Of a stretch of 64,000 nucleotides of DNA, positions 44,840-55,360 are shown in pieces. Below the pieces are notes generated by a model. That model saw nothing but the letters and a program-made list of their open reading frames with translations. It was not told where the DNA came from and did not search any database. Position numbers and translations under genes: made by a program. Origin of the DNA: Trichomonas vaginalis G3 (Eukaryota > Parabasalia > Trichomonadida > Trichomonadidae). Location: contig NC_067207.1 of NCBI RefSeq assembly GCF_026262505.1, positions 19,188,082 to 19,252,081 of the forward strand, written 5' to 3'. The first letter of the stretch is position 1, and each line of letters opens with the position of its first letter.

Positions 44840-46570
44840 TTACAAAAATGGAGAATTTGATCTACCTTTCATACGAATAACTGGAGTTGCCGTTATATAT
44901 GGAGTGGGTGATGGTATATCTTCCTCTTCATCGTTATCAAACTGCACTGATGAATTTAAAAATGGATCACTTTTGAAGTGCATTTCATGTAATTTTACTG
45001 ATCTGCAGAATCTTTCTGGTGGCGGACACCAGTATTTTAATGGATAATAAGACCCTGTATGATTTGATGTTACATAAATTTTCTCTGAAATTAGTACATC
45101 AACATTTGAAGAATTACAAGTTATCGTTTTAGTTCCACCAGCCATGTCAGTTGGCATTTTAATGGTAAAACTTGTATAACCATTGCATTTATATTCTCCA
45201 CAATGATCCAAACTTTCCAATGTACTAGGAATTACAGCTTTTCCTGTACCACAAACGTACATTGGATTTATGATTGGCATGAAATCATATTCACCTAATG
45301 ATCCAATATATTTTTCATTATTAGGATTAAAAAATGATTTCCCAGTACAGTATTCTTTTACTTTTGGGTATATAGATACTGATGAATCCGAGCAATTCCA
45401 TTGATTATTGTAACTAGCATAACCATAAAACTTGTAATCAAAACCGGTATATGATTGGTCTGCTGCGCTAAAATTTAAGAAATAGTTTGATGGGAAAACT
45501 TTTTGAGGCGATCCTATTGCAAAATCTTTTATAGGATTACCATCAATTGATTCTGGATTACCCCATACTAATGGCTGACCCATAGACCATGTGACTTTAT
45601 AGTTTCCTGTATCTTGCAATAATGCCATTGATGCATCTGTTAAGCGATTAAATTGACCTCCTTGCTGAAGACTTAACCCTGTCATTATATCTGTCATGTA
45701 TACTCTTCCTTCCAAGCTACTTCCAGCTATTCCTGAACCACCACTATTCTCGATTTCAATACCAGATGGACATGTACCATTATCACCAACAAAAGTATCT
45801 GTTCCAAAATGCTTTGTTGCAAATATATGAGCGTATGGAGTTGTAATAAATTTCATTACCTTTCCAGATATATTCAGCCAGCAGAATATTGATGAATATT
45901 TTGATGAATTCTCGTATGAATGATAATTTTGAAATTGATTTTTTGAGATTCCTAATAGATTGAACATAACATGAATAACACCAGGGAAAAAACTACTATC
46001 TGCATTCTCTTCACTTTCAACTTTTGTTGGAATGAACATGGGATTTAAGAAAACAGCACCCTGTATTGGCCTATAAAAGACATCTTCATTTTCAATATTT
46101 ACAGATGAAGCAACAGTGGATGTATCTCCAAATTTTCTAAAAAAGATTCCAACATATAAGTCTGTATTTGAAACATTATATGGTAAAGAATACCGTGTTG
46201 AAGAAATATCGTTTTTTACAGATATAGAACGAAACAAAGGCATGACTTTCAATAATCTTTGAAGGTATATTCTGACATTCTCCAGTGTTTGCTTTACAAC
46301 ACTAATTGAAGAAGAATTTAGAATATCTTCTGATGCACAAGTAAGAGTGTAGCCTTGCCATGTTATTACTTGTCCAATCGTATTACATGTTAATCCATCA
46401 TCAAGTGTACCATCCATGTATCTGTAGTCGAAAGAAATACGAATGTTTGACCAAATTGTGGATTTTAGAGTTCTTTGATGCGTCATATTCACATAATGTA
46501 TACTAGAGTCACTGTAATTAGAACCAAACGAGCTGGAACGAGATTTTGGCACAATTAAATACAAAAACAT
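44840..46570 (-). CDS. GP63/leishmanolysin-like protein with destroyed zinc site (pseudoprotease)
   Basis: 576 residues from the first ATG; upstream codons begin with TTG. The N-terminus is a signal-like hydrophobic start (MFLYLIVP), then the propeptide and catalytic-like domain collinear with the neighbour at 47224 (TLKSTIWSNIRISFDYRYMD, FYRPIQGAVFLNP). Where the neighbour has HEIFH, this protein reads HVMFN (about residues 200-204): Glu and the second His are gone. The third zinc ligand His (GSHLPGR in the neighbour) is Ser here (GSSLEGR, about residue 285). The Met-turn MTDIM remains. It keeps the C-terminal Cys-rich part (KYWCPPPERFCRSVKLHEMH) but has no C-terminal membrane segment. The rest of the sequence is well conserved, so it was probably maintained without catalysis. 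Confidence 0.85.
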   Translation of the reverse strand: MFLYLIVPKSRSSSFGSNYSDSSIHYVNMTHQRTLKSTIWSNIRISFDYRYMDGTLDDGLTCNTIGQVITWQGYTLTCASEDILNSSSISVVKQTLENVRIYLQRLLKVMPLFRSISVKNDISSTRYSLPYNVSNTDLYVGIFFRKFGDTSTVASSVNIENEDVFYRPIQGAVFLNPMFIPTKVESEENADSSFFPGVIHVMFNLLGISKNQFQNYHSYENSSKYSSIFCWLNISGKVMKFITTPYAHIFATKHFGTDTFVGDNGTCPSGIEIENSGGSGIAGSSLEGRVYMTDIMTGLSLQQGGQFNRLTDASMALLQDTGNYKVTWSMGQPLVWGNPESIDGNPIKDFAIGSPQKVFPSNYFLNFSAADQSYTGFDYKFYGYASYNNQWNCSDSSVSIYPKVKEYCTGKSFFNPNNEKYIGSLGEYDFMPIINPMYVCGTGKAVIPSTLESLDHCGEYKCNGYTSFTIKMPTDMAGGTKTITCNSSNVDVLISEKIYVTSNHTGSYYPLKYWCPPPERFCRSVKLHEMHFKSDPFLNSSVQFDNDEEEDIPSPTPYITATPVIRMKGRSNSPFL

Positions 46571-47223
46571 AAGGATATTAACCCCAAATTTTGAGTTAAT
46601 CAGCAAAACATTATTAAAACATCATTATTATCATAACTATTTAATGAGTGTTTTTGAATTTTTTTTTCTCCCAAAAAATTGAATAAAACCGAAATATCAT
46701 ATGTTGATGAAATGTTAGTAAAAATTTAGAATAAATGAAAATAATAATGACCATTTTTTATCAATCTGACATTTAATTTCTTTTGGTGATCGTCTAAATT
46801 GAGAGAAGATGAACATGTTGATATTTCTTCCATACATTTTCATTTTTGGTAGTAATATTCAAAGTTTGTGTTAAAAAACATTATATTTAAACTAAAAGTC
46901 TCATCACACTTTTCAATGCTCGATTTTTAAAAACTGTTTAAAAATGGAGCTTATATTGAAATAGTGTAGAGACTAAAAATTACCACAGACTATTTCAGAG
47001 GATTGAGTTGCCACTCAATCCTCTGAAAAGTCTGAGGTAATTTGCAAAATTTAAAATTATAACCGATTTTTTCCCCTCAATGATATCAGATAATAAAATC
47101 TGATTTTACGGCTCTGTATGAAACATACACGGCTAATTATTTCACAACGTTCAAAGCTACTCTTATTGGCTTGTTTTCAATGCTTGGGCTGTTATGTCAA
47201 TATATGAATTTCAAGGTTTATGT
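46571..47223. other. intergenic region with a 28-bp hairpin
   Basis: Between the two GP63-like genes, which lie in the same direction. It includes a hairpin at 46980-47041 (annotated separately) and otherwise only AT-rich DNA. Confidence 0.5.
46980..47041. repeat. hairpin between the two GP63-like genes
   Basis: Near-perfect arms of about 28 bp: TTACCACAGACTATTTCAGA plus GGATTGAGT and its inverse, around the loop TGCC, with one mismatch and one indel. It could be a small palindromic repeat family. Terminator use is not expected in this organism. Confidence 0.7.
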
Positions 47224-48942
47224 TTACAAAAATGGGATATTGACTCCCGTTTTTAATCGAACCATTGGAGTGGCTGTCTGAAGTTTTGTTCTATTAGGTT
47301 TTATTGGATTAGGAACATCTTCTAATTGTTTGGTATAACTAAGGAAAGGATTATTCTTGAAATTCATTTCATGCAATGCCACTGATCTACAAAATCTTTC
47401 AGGAGGTGGACACCAATATTTCCATTGAATATAGGAATCTGTGGTTAAAATCTTACCTGTAGTTATCATTCCAACATTTGATGAGTCGCATTTTACTGTT
47501 GTTTTTCCTCTGCCATTTGTATTAGTTGGTATTTTGATTGTGAAACTTGAATTTCCATTACATTTATATTCCCCAGAAAGAATATTCAAATCATTCAATG
47601 TATTTGGAATGACAGCTTCTCCCCTACCGCAAACATGATTTGGAAAGAAGAAAGGAATGTAATCAAATTCTTGATTGGTTCCAATACTCTCTTGATTATT
47701 GGGATTATAAAATAACTTTCCTGCACAATAATCTTTAACATTTTGATATTGAAGATGTGATAAATCTGCACAATTCCATGAAGCACCTGTTTTAGATGGC
47801 CCATAAAACTTGTAATCAAATCCAGTATAAGACTTATGATGAGCTCCAAAATCAAATTGATAATTTGATGGAAAAGTTTTTTGAGGAGGTCCGATTGCAA
47901 AATCTTTAATAGGATTTCCATCAATTGATTCTGGATGTCCCCAAACTAATGGCTGACCCATAGTCCATGTTACCTTGTAATTTCCTGTATCTTGCAATAA
48001 TGCCATTGATGCATCAGTAAGTCTTGTAAATGGGCCTGCATCAGTCTGAATATTAATACTTGTCATTAGATCTGTCATATATACTCTTCCTGGTAAATGA
48101 CTTCCAAGTTCAGTATTTTCGATTTCAATACCGGATGGACATGTCCCGTTATCGCCAACAAATGTTTTTGTCCCAAATTGCTTTGTTGCAAAGTTATGAG
48201 CATATGGTGTTGTAATGAATTTCATAACCTTTCCAGATTTTTTTAACCAGCAGAATGTTGATGAATAAGGTGTTGAAATTTCATATGGATGATATAGTGG
48301 AAACATATTAGCAGCAATTCCTAACGCATGGAAAATCTCATGAACAATAACAAAGAAAAATTTATTATTCTTAGAGTCTTCATTTTGAGGAGAACTCGGA
48401 ATCCACCTTGGATTCAAGAAAACTGCCCCTTGGATTGGTCTATAAAAGGTAGATTCATAAATATTTGATCCAGCTGTCGCCATAATATAACTTAAATCAT
48501 CATATGGCCTTGAAACAATTGCCATGTATAGATCAATATTGGATATACTGTATGGTAATCTATAATTTGTCCATCTATCATAGTTTTGAACATTTATTGG
48601 ACTCGCCAATGGAATGACTTTCAATAACTTTTGAAGATACTGTCGAACATTCTCCATTGTCATCTTTGCAACTCTAATTTGGGAATAATTTAAAACATCC
48701 GCGGGTTTGCATGCATAACTTTTACTTTGCCATGTGATAATTTGATTAACTGTAGTACATGTCAATCCATCATTAATTGTCCCATCCATATACCTGTAAT
48801 CAAATTTAATGCGAATATTTGCCCATGTTGTCGATTTAATTGATCTCTTATGTTGTACATTCTCGAATTGTTTGGAGACATTAGCATGAATAGATTCATG
48901 CAAGCAAGTTTGAAGGATATGGGCAAGCAGGAATAAAAGCAT
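47224..48942 (-). CDS. GP63/leishmanolysin-like zinc metalloprotease
   Basis: 572 residues from ATG 48942. The N-terminus is a hydrophobic signal (MLLFLLAHILQTCL). The zinc site is complete: HEIFH at residues 201-205 (VIVHEIFHALGIAANMF), third His at about 282 (GSHLPGRVYM), Met-turn at MTDLM (about 293). The C-terminal region contains the conserved Cys pattern (KYWCPPPERFCRSVALHEMN). It should be a secreted or surface endopeptidase of family M8, used by trichomonads against host proteins. There is no C-terminal transmembrane segment, in contrast to many family members. It is about 55-60% similar by eye to the adjacent 44840 copy, a tandem duplication. Confidence 0.92.
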   Translation of the reverse strand: MLLFLLAHILQTCLHESIHANVSKQFENVQHKRSIKSTTWANIRIKFDYRYMDGTINDGLTCTTVNQIITWQSKSYACKPADVLNYSQIRVAKMTMENVRQYLQKLLKVIPLASPINVQNYDRWTNYRLPYSISNIDLYMAIVSRPYDDLSYIMATAGSNIYESTFYRPIQGAVFLNPRWIPSSPQNEDSKNNKFFFVIVHEIFHALGIAANMFPLYHPYEISTPYSSTFCWLKKSGKVMKFITTPYAHNFATKQFGTKTFVGDNGTCPSGIEIENTELGSHLPGRVYMTDLMTSINIQTDAGPFTRLTDASMALLQDTGNYKVTWTMGQPLVWGHPESIDGNPIKDFAIGPPQKTFPSNYQFDFGAHHKSYTGFDYKFYGPSKTGASWNCADLSHLQYQNVKDYCAGKLFYNPNNQESIGTNQEFDYIPFFFPNHVCGRGEAVIPNTLNDLNILSGEYKCNGNSSFTIKIPTNTNGRGKTTVKCDSSNVGMITTGKILTTDSYIQWKYWCPPPERFCRSVALHEMNFKNNPFLSYTKQLEDVPNPIKPNRTKLQTATPMVRLKTGVNIPFL

Positions 48943-49533
48943 TTTGTAGTTAAATTTTTCTGAATATATAACTTCAAAAATAATTTGGCCTTAATAATAG
49001 TTTTTCTCAAGTATTAATCAAAGGAAGTAGCTTTGCACAAATTGAATAATATAAACATTGAAAGAAACAATCAAATTTATGGCTTGAAGATATTGCATAA
49101 TTTAAAGATATTGATATGTCATTCTTTTGAAATATTTTCAAATAACATTCAAATTTTGAATTAATTTTATCAAAGGTTGAAATTTTTCATTATTTTCATC
49201 AGAGGAATTCCAAATATATGTTTGCTTCAAAATTGTAAATATATAATCAATATGATTATGATGGAAGAATAAACACATACACATCCTGGGTTCGAAATTA
49301 TTTTCCAAAAAAATAATCTGAATTTTAAAATAAAAAGCATACAGAACGTACTTAATATAGGTAAATATTCAATGTTCGATATTTATAATGCTTTATTTAT
49401 AATTAATAAAAAATATTATGAAATATTGATATATTAGAAGTAGTGTATTGTTAACAAACATTGGTAATTTTTATTATGATTACATTCTATGTATAACAAA
49501 TAAAAAAACAAAAAAATAATTTGAAAATAAATT
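48943..49533. other. intergenic, nothing recognised
   Basis: AT-rich spacer between the GP63 gene and the SGF29-like gene. No repeat or RNA gene recognised. Confidence 0.5.
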
Positions 49534-50397
49534 CTATTTTGAAGGAGCATGAACAACAAAGTGCTGCTTAACTTGCATCGGAACTTCTGACCCATCAAAC
49601 ATCAATGTATAGTTCGGATCCTTTGAAGTTGGTGTCGCAGAAACAACTGCTGGATAAAACAGAGAAGTCCAGTCATCCTCGTCATTTGGCCAAAGAGCGA
49701 GAACTTTTGTACCATTTGAATACTCTGCATGACTGAAATTACGGTCTGGAACAGATTTTGGTAAAGGAATCACTTGTTTCGGCGAAATTGTTTTGCATTG
49801 AGGTTCATCATTATCTGCATCGCAAATTATGTAATCATCACCTTCGTATCCGATGATATAAGACAAAACATAATCATTTTCAAATTTAGCGGCCACGAAA
49901 TCACATATATCGAGCTTTTGATTCGGATCAGCTGGTATTGAGCCACAAAGTGGAGGATAAGGTAGTTGAGAAACAAGAATTGTTCTTGAAATGAAATATT
50001 CAAACATATAACGCGATTTTTGCATGAGTTTCTGTAATGGAGTTGGTTTTGGTTGATCATTGTTCTGATTTGTTTGAGGAATATCGGTTTCATTATTATT
50101 TTGTTCGTTTTCTAGATTTTTATCTGCCAAATTAATAACATCCTGGGAACTTTTAATGAGCTGGTCTATTTTTTGTAAAACAAAAGCATAGTTTGCGTTT
50201 AAAGTAGTTGCATGTTGAGGATTTCTTGAATAAGAAAGGGCATCAAATTCTGCCATGAGTTCTGTGACTAATGGCTCAACATCTGTTACACCATTTGATA
50301 ATTTTTGTATCATTCCAAATAAAGTTTCATCATCTATTTCAGTCATTTTTGTCACTTTTTTGAAATAATATTTTTTTTTGGAGAAAGTATTTTTCAT
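49534..50397 (-). CDS. SGF29-like tandem-Tudor protein (SAGA/chromatin reader)
   Basis: 287 residues from ATG 50397; an in-frame ATG at 50346 (TEIDDETLFGM) could be the real start because the first 17 residues are Lys/Phe-rich. The N-terminal half is helical and acidic. The C-terminal 140 residues match the SGF29 double Tudor domain: FVAAKFENDYVLSYIIGYEG, YIICDADNDEP, KTISPKQVIPLPKSVPDRNF, GTKVLALWPNDED, then YTLMFDGSE and the final QHFVVHAP. In yeast and animals SGF29 binds H3K4me3 and sits in SAGA or ADA complexes. Key aromatic residues of the methyl-lysine cage (Tyr and Phe in this region) appear present. I regard the family as likely and the methyl-lysine specificity as inference. Confidence 0.72.
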   Translation of the reverse strand: MKNTFSKKKYYFKKVTKMTEIDDETLFGMIQKLSNGVTDVEPLVTELMAEFDALSYSRNPQHATTLNANYAFVLQKIDQLIKSSQDVINLADKNLENEQNNNETDIPQTNQNNDQPKPTPLQKLMQKSRYMFEYFISRTILVSQLPYPPLCGSIPADPNQKLDICDFVAAKFENDYVLSYIIGYEGDDYIICDADNDEPQCKTISPKQVIPLPKSVPDRNFSHAEYSNGTKVLALWPNDEDDWTSLFYPAVVSATPTSKDPNYTLMFDGSEVPMQVKQHFVVHAPSK

Positions 50398-51094
50398 CCT
50401 TTTTAGGCGTGATACATATGATTAATCTCTTATCTTTACTGAAATAAGAAAGGACATCATGAATCAATTATATAGACTTGATTAGTTTTATACAAATCGG
50501 CATTTAAAATAAAATGCACGTGTCGGTAAAAAGTTTCTGGGAAAATTCATTCTTCAAATCATATATTTTAACAATTTGAGTATACAATGATAATGAGCTT
50601 GTGTCAACTATTACTATTTAGTAACTCTTAACTAAAAGAAAGATTTTTTTCTCCTATTGAAACAATAAATCTACCCTTATTCTACTTATCAACTAGTGAT
50701 AAGCATACTGTGCTAAACTTATAACAATGTGACGGATTTCCACTTCATCTAAATCAATATATAAGGAAATAAATTAAATTTCCTATATCCGTTATTTCTC
50801 TTAGGAATCGCTTCACTAATTTCATTTTCCTTGCGATGACGCAACTTTTTCTGAAAATTTGAAATATTTATAATAAAAATGTAAAAAATAAGTAAGATAG
50901 ATAACATTTATCGAAACAAAAGAAAAACACATATGAAATAGTATCATCAGTATAATATTGAAAGAATTATAAAATTAATGAAATAACGATTCAATCGAGT
51001 AAATTTTTCCATATTCATCAATTATTCTATTATTGATGATTGAAAAGCAATCAATTAAAATTGTTTTTAAATTTTTGCAATTTTCAACTGTGTA
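50398..51094. other. intergenic, nothing recognised
   Basis: AT-rich spacer between the 5' end of the SGF29-like gene and the 3' end of a Rab gene. No feature stands out. Confidence 0.5.
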
Positions 51095-51670
51095 TCAACA
51101 GCAAAATCGTTTCTTATTATCTTGGATATCGATCTTTTGTGGCGGTGGAGAATTCTTTTTGAATAGACATGATTCTATTGCTGTATTAAATAATTCGTTG
51201 ACATTTTCACCTGTTTTCGCACTAACAGAAAAGAATTTCATATTGTTATTGTCACACCATTCTTTGACCATGTATTCTTCTATTTGACGATCGAATTGAG
51301 AATCGCATTTATTTCCAGCAACTATAAATGGAAAACTATCAAGATTTTTGATTCCCGCACTGCTTAATACATCTTGTCTCCAATTTGATAAGTTATGGAA
51401 AGTTTCTAAGGATGTGTAATCGAAAACTAAAATGCAAGCATCCGCATCACGATAATGAATTGAAGAAATTGACTTAAAACGTTCTGTTCCTGCTGTGTCC
51501 CAAATTGCAGCCTCAATGTCTTTGTCATCCTTTGTATAAATTTTTGTAGTAATATTTGTACCCAAGGTAGCCTTAAAATCATTTCTATATTCGCCCGATA
51601 TATATCTATGAATGAGTGTTGTTTTACCAACACAAGAATCTCCGAGTAGAATAACTTTGCACTGCTTCAT
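51095..51670 (-). CDS. Rab-family small GTPase
   Basis: 191 residues. Motifs: P-loop GDSCVGKTT, switch I YRNDFKATLGTNITTKIY, switch II WDTAGTERFKSISSIHYRDA, base motif NKCD, SAKTGEN, and a terminal CC prenylation signal. In the switch II motif the catalytic Gln is Thr (DTAGT in place of DTAGQ), which usually lowers GTP hydrolysis and would favour the GTP-bound state. It should regulate a vesicle step. It differs clearly in sequence from the Rab at 41406. Confidence 0.93.
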   Translation of the reverse strand: MKQCKVILLGDSCVGKTTLIHRYISGEYRNDFKATLGTNITTKIYTKDDKDIEAAIWDTAGTERFKSISSIHYRDADACILVFDYTSLETFHNLSNWRQDVLSSAGIKNLDSFPFIVAGNKCDSQFDRQIEEYMVKEWCDNNNMKFFSVSAKTGENVNELFNTAIESCLFKKNSPPPQKIDIQDNKKRFCC

Positions 51671-52004
51671 ATTTTTTTTTTATTTTGAATAAAGTAAAAA
51701 AAGTTAAAATTTGAAAATTTTATGATAATTTTGCATTAGTTGGATAGGAGATAAAATTCTCGATATGTGGTTAAAATTTTGAGAGGAAAGCAAGGTTATT
51801 ACCAAAACTTAAATATTTGAGGGAAACTGAATTAAAATCATATGCAATCTATGTTTTTGAAGTTATAAATCATTTTTAACTCTGTTTGAAAAAAATTGAA
51901 TTTCAAAATAAGAATTTAATCATGCCAATACACATCATTTAACTCGACATTTATTAATTTGCTGATATTTATGTGTTTTGAGAGAATAAGTTTATTATTG
52001 TTTT
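51671..52004. other. intergenic, nothing recognised
   Basis: AT-rich region between the divergent Rab and TOG-like genes. Confidence 0.5.
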
Positions 52005-54665
52005 ATGGATGAATTTCAGGTGATCGAAGATCTAAAATCTTCAAACACAAAAGAGGTTTTAGCGTCGTTAGACAAACTTCAGAACATGCTTTCTACTCCA
52101 AAATCACAATTTATTTCTTGCGATTTAGTTTATCAAGCTCTTACACCATTGATAATTCATCCACATTACAAAATTCGTTCTTCAGCTTGCACAAACATAC
52201 TGATTTTGCTCGAAAAATACATAGATTCAATACAAAATGTCGAATTTGCTTTACAAAATATAGCTTCATCACTACTTTCTGTAAATAGGAATGTTTCAAC
52301 ATCATCATTACAAGCTATTAAAATCATTATTAATAAAATTGAGCCGAAAAGATACTGGTCTACAATAAAAAACATAATTTTGAATGGAAAATCACTCCAA
52401 GTCCGCGAATTCATTCTTGAAATTTTAATAGATTTTGCAAATGTTATTCCACTTTCTCCTATCTTTCTTCTTTTGGATGATCCAATGTCACAAATCCGTG
52501 AAGCAGCACTTAAGATACTAAAAAATGCGGACCAAGATAAACTCATAAAAACATATAACAAGGTTATTATATCATATGACGCTACTCAGCTTCTAAATAA
52601 AAATATTCACTTCAATAATACCAAATTATCACGAGATTCATCACAAAGCATTTCATGTATTAAGCCAATATCAGCGTCCATTACTCAAGAAAGCTTCAGC
52701 CTTCTAAAAAGCAATAATTCGTCACTTGCTCCTGAAATTAAAAATTCCAAGGAGATATTTTCACTTTTAATACCAAATTACGAGTCATCGCAAAAAGAAA
52801 ACGAAATGTCCTCTTTACACAGCATTCAAGAAAATTCAACGAGTCATATCTCCGCAAGCGACGTCAAATCATGCTCAAGCCTTAGTAATTCCAAGACCAA
52901 ATCAAAAGTTAGTGTTAAATCAGATAAAATTACTCAAACAAGTAGCATTATTCAACAAAAAGAAATTATTGAACGGGAAACAAGTAAAAAGTCTGAATCT
53001 AAAGATGACTACGGATATTACAGCTATTACTATTACAGTGATTACACTTACTCTTCTTCTTCAGAAAATAATCAAAAAGATAAAAAAGATTCAAAACAAA
53101 AATCAAAAAAGCATGATGACAGTCCTTCATATCAAGCAGTAAGTGATGAAAAATCTATTTCTACTTCAAATAAACCAAAGAAAACTCTTAAATCTCAAAA
53201 TGAAAAAATTCCAACAAATACAAGTTCTTTGGTTAATGAAATAAAGGATTCTCCTATTTCTAAAGCTTCTTCGAAGTTCCAAAGTGATGCAAATAGTAAA
53301 AAACAAAATTCTTTGAAGAAATCTAAACAAAACAAGCCACAAGTGAAACCAGAGAATGTAATTGAAGACTATGATCAACAGAACCATGATTCTTCATTAT
53401 CAAATCAAAATGATTCAATTTTCAAATCAGATATGTCTCCAAAATCAACAAATACGTCACTAAAAGTTCACAGGAATCCTGAAAGTGCATTTTCTGATTC
53501 GAAATTACGGTTTTCTTTTTCAAATCAGAAAAATTCTTCAAGTATGAGCTTAGAACACAAGCATCCACTAGCCAAAATACCAAAACATGTCATAAAACGT
53601 GCAAGTTGGCTTGAAAAACTCACTTATCTCGAACAAATTTCGCATGCAATCACAGAAAACACTCCTTTTGATCCAAATAACGTTGTTGAGGTCATATTAA
53701 CAGCCTGTGAGACATTTCATATAAGAGTTGCCCAGTTTGCGCCTGGTTTACTCCATGATATCATACTTAGGTACCCAGAAGTCCTCAAAACCCACTTGAA
53801 AGGCATAATTCTATTGATGCTGAACCTTTCTAATCTCCCTGAAAGCGATTCTTTGTTCGATGCCCTTATTGTTGAGTCAAAACAAGAAGATTTGGTTTCA
53901 TCAGCTTTAGATGTAGGAGAATCAACACCAAAAGGTCTTCCTGTTGAGCAATTCTGCCTTGCCGTACTGAATTCTCCAACTGCTTCTGGTTCTCTTTCGT
54001 TGACAACTGTGAAAAGATTGGTTGTCAAAATTTGCGACAGAAAACACGAATTTCTTTCGATTTCTTTAGCGAAAGTTATTTGTAAGAACTATACAAAGTT
54101 CGTCCAAATAGCTGCTTGCGAACAGGGAGTCGAAGTAAAGAAGTTTTTGGCTCCTTTCGTTAGAGAAGTTTTGAAAATGAAAAATCATCTGGAAAAACAG
54201 AAGAATGCAAGTTCAATTGACTACTCACCCATCATAGAAACATTTACTACAGCAGATGAACCCGAGAAAATGGCTTTATTCCAGAAATTTTTGAATGATA
54301 TAAATTCAATGACAGAAGAAACGTTTTTATATCAGGAAAAGATGATATCTGATATATCGCAGTCAATAAGAGATCCAAAACTGTTAGAAATCGTATTTTC
54401 TGATAAAAATGGCGGAAATACAATTTTTATTTCTCCGTTGTCAAGAATTATACCTTATTGCAACGAGGAATTACTTGTTGGAGCTGATAAATATTATCAA
54501 ACACTGTATAAAATGTTCAAATCAGGAAATAGTTCGTTAAGAAATGAAATCGTGAAATTAATCTGTATGATAGAGAATGCTGTTGGTAAATACATCCTTG
54601 ATGAACCTAATATTCCTGAAACTCATAGAATATTAATTGGAGAAATGATGTCTCAATATTATTAA
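52005..54665 (+). CDS. TOG/HEAT-repeat microtubule-associated protein (CLASP/Crescerin-like)
   Basis: 886 residues. Residues 1-195 are HEAT-like helical repeats with the TOG pattern (VLASLDKLQNML, HPHYKIRSSACTNILILLEK, NRNVSTSSLQAIKIIINKI, DDPMSQIREAALKILKNADQ). Residues about 200-505 are disordered and Ser/Lys-rich with an unusual Tyr cluster (DDYGYYSYYYYSDYTYSSSS). From about residue 525 a second helical array follows (RASWLEKLTYLEQISHAITE, CETFHIRVAQFAPGLLHDII, EQFCLAVLNSPTASGSLSLT), again TOG-like, ending with further helices. TOG arrays bind tubulin and regulate microtubule growth in mitosis and flagella. I would place it near CLASP/Crescerin but not with certainty. No calponin or kinesin domain is present. 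Confidence 0.6.
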   Translation: MDEFQVIEDLKSSNTKEVLASLDKLQNMLSTPKSQFISCDLVYQALTPLIIHPHYKIRSSACTNILILLEKYIDSIQNVEFALQNIASSLLSVNRNVSTSSLQAIKIIINKIEPKRYWSTIKNIILNGKSLQVREFILEILIDFANVIPLSPIFLLLDDPMSQIREAALKILKNADQDKLIKTYNKVIISYDATQLLNKNIHFNNTKLSRDSSQSISCIKPISASITQESFSLLKSNNSSLAPEIKNSKEIFSLLIPNYESSQKENEMSSLHSIQENSTSHISASDVKSCSSLSNSKTKSKVSVKSDKITQTSSIIQQKEIIERETSKKSESKDDYGYYSYYYYSDYTYSSSSENNQKDKKDSKQKSKKHDDSPSYQAVSDEKSISTSNKPKKTLKSQNEKIPTNTSSLVNEIKDSPISKASSKFQSDANSKKQNSLKKSKQNKPQVKPENVIEDYDQQNHDSSLSNQNDSIFKSDMSPKSTNTSLKVHRNPESAFSDSKLRFSFSNQKNSSSMSLEHKHPLAKIPKHVIKRASWLEKLTYLEQISHAITENTPFDPNNVVEVILTACETFHIRVAQFAPGLLHDIILRYPEVLKTHLKGIILLMLNLSNLPESDSLFDALIVESKQEDLVSSALDVGESTPKGLPVEQFCLAVLNSPTASGSLSLTTVKRLVVKICDRKHEFLSISLAKVICKNYTKFVQIAACEQGVEVKKFLAPFVREVLKMKNHLEKQKNASSIDYSPIIETFTTADEPEKMALFQKFLNDINSMTEETFLYQEKMISDISQSIRDPKLLEIVFSDKNGGNTIFISPLSRIIPYCNEELLVGADKYYQTLYKMFKSGNSSLRNEIVKLICMIENAVGKYILDEPNIPETHRILIGEMMSQYY

Positions 54666-55360
54666 ATTTATTTTAATTTTTTTGTTTATAAACTACGAAT
54701 TTATATAGAATATGCACATGTTTTTAATATAATTTGAAGTAATTAGCATTATTCAAGAAAACAATTTATGAAATTTTATTTTATGTGATTATATATATAA
54801 TTTCAATCGCAAATAAGATTTAGATGTAATGTATAATTCATTTCACTATAAATTAAATTAATCAAGAGAAAAGAAACGTAATATTCGAACTAAGATCTGA
54901 AACGAAAAAGAGAAAATGTGTCTAAATAAGGTCCATTTTTTATTCATCACAGTTTATAAAGTTAATTTTTCAGCTCATGAATTTTCTGTCAACATCGATT
55001 TTTTTATCAAAATTTCAACAGAAAGCGGTTATCGTAAATAAAACTTCATCTACGAGTGTTCATTGTATTTCATCAATAAAATAATTTCCGAGATAATTTA
55101 CGTTGCGAAAGGCTTGTTGTTATAAAGGTACTCAGAAATATTTTGTCACTTTATTTTCAGTACTAATACATGATTTTGAAACGAGAGCTATTTCAGTAAA
55201 AAATTCCAAAATTTTTTAAAATCATTTGAAATTGAGAGCCTTAAGTTCTGGAATCATATTTATACTTCATAGGTCAATATTTTCTCATTATATTAGAGAT
55301 TGATTTTGAATGGTTTACAAGTTATTAATATAAACGCAAGAGATCTAGCAATCCAATTAA
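54666..55360. other. intergenic, nothing recognised up to the TTAA element
   Basis: AT-rich spacer. A TTAA at 55357-55360 is the left target site of the element starting at 55361. Confidence 0.5.
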
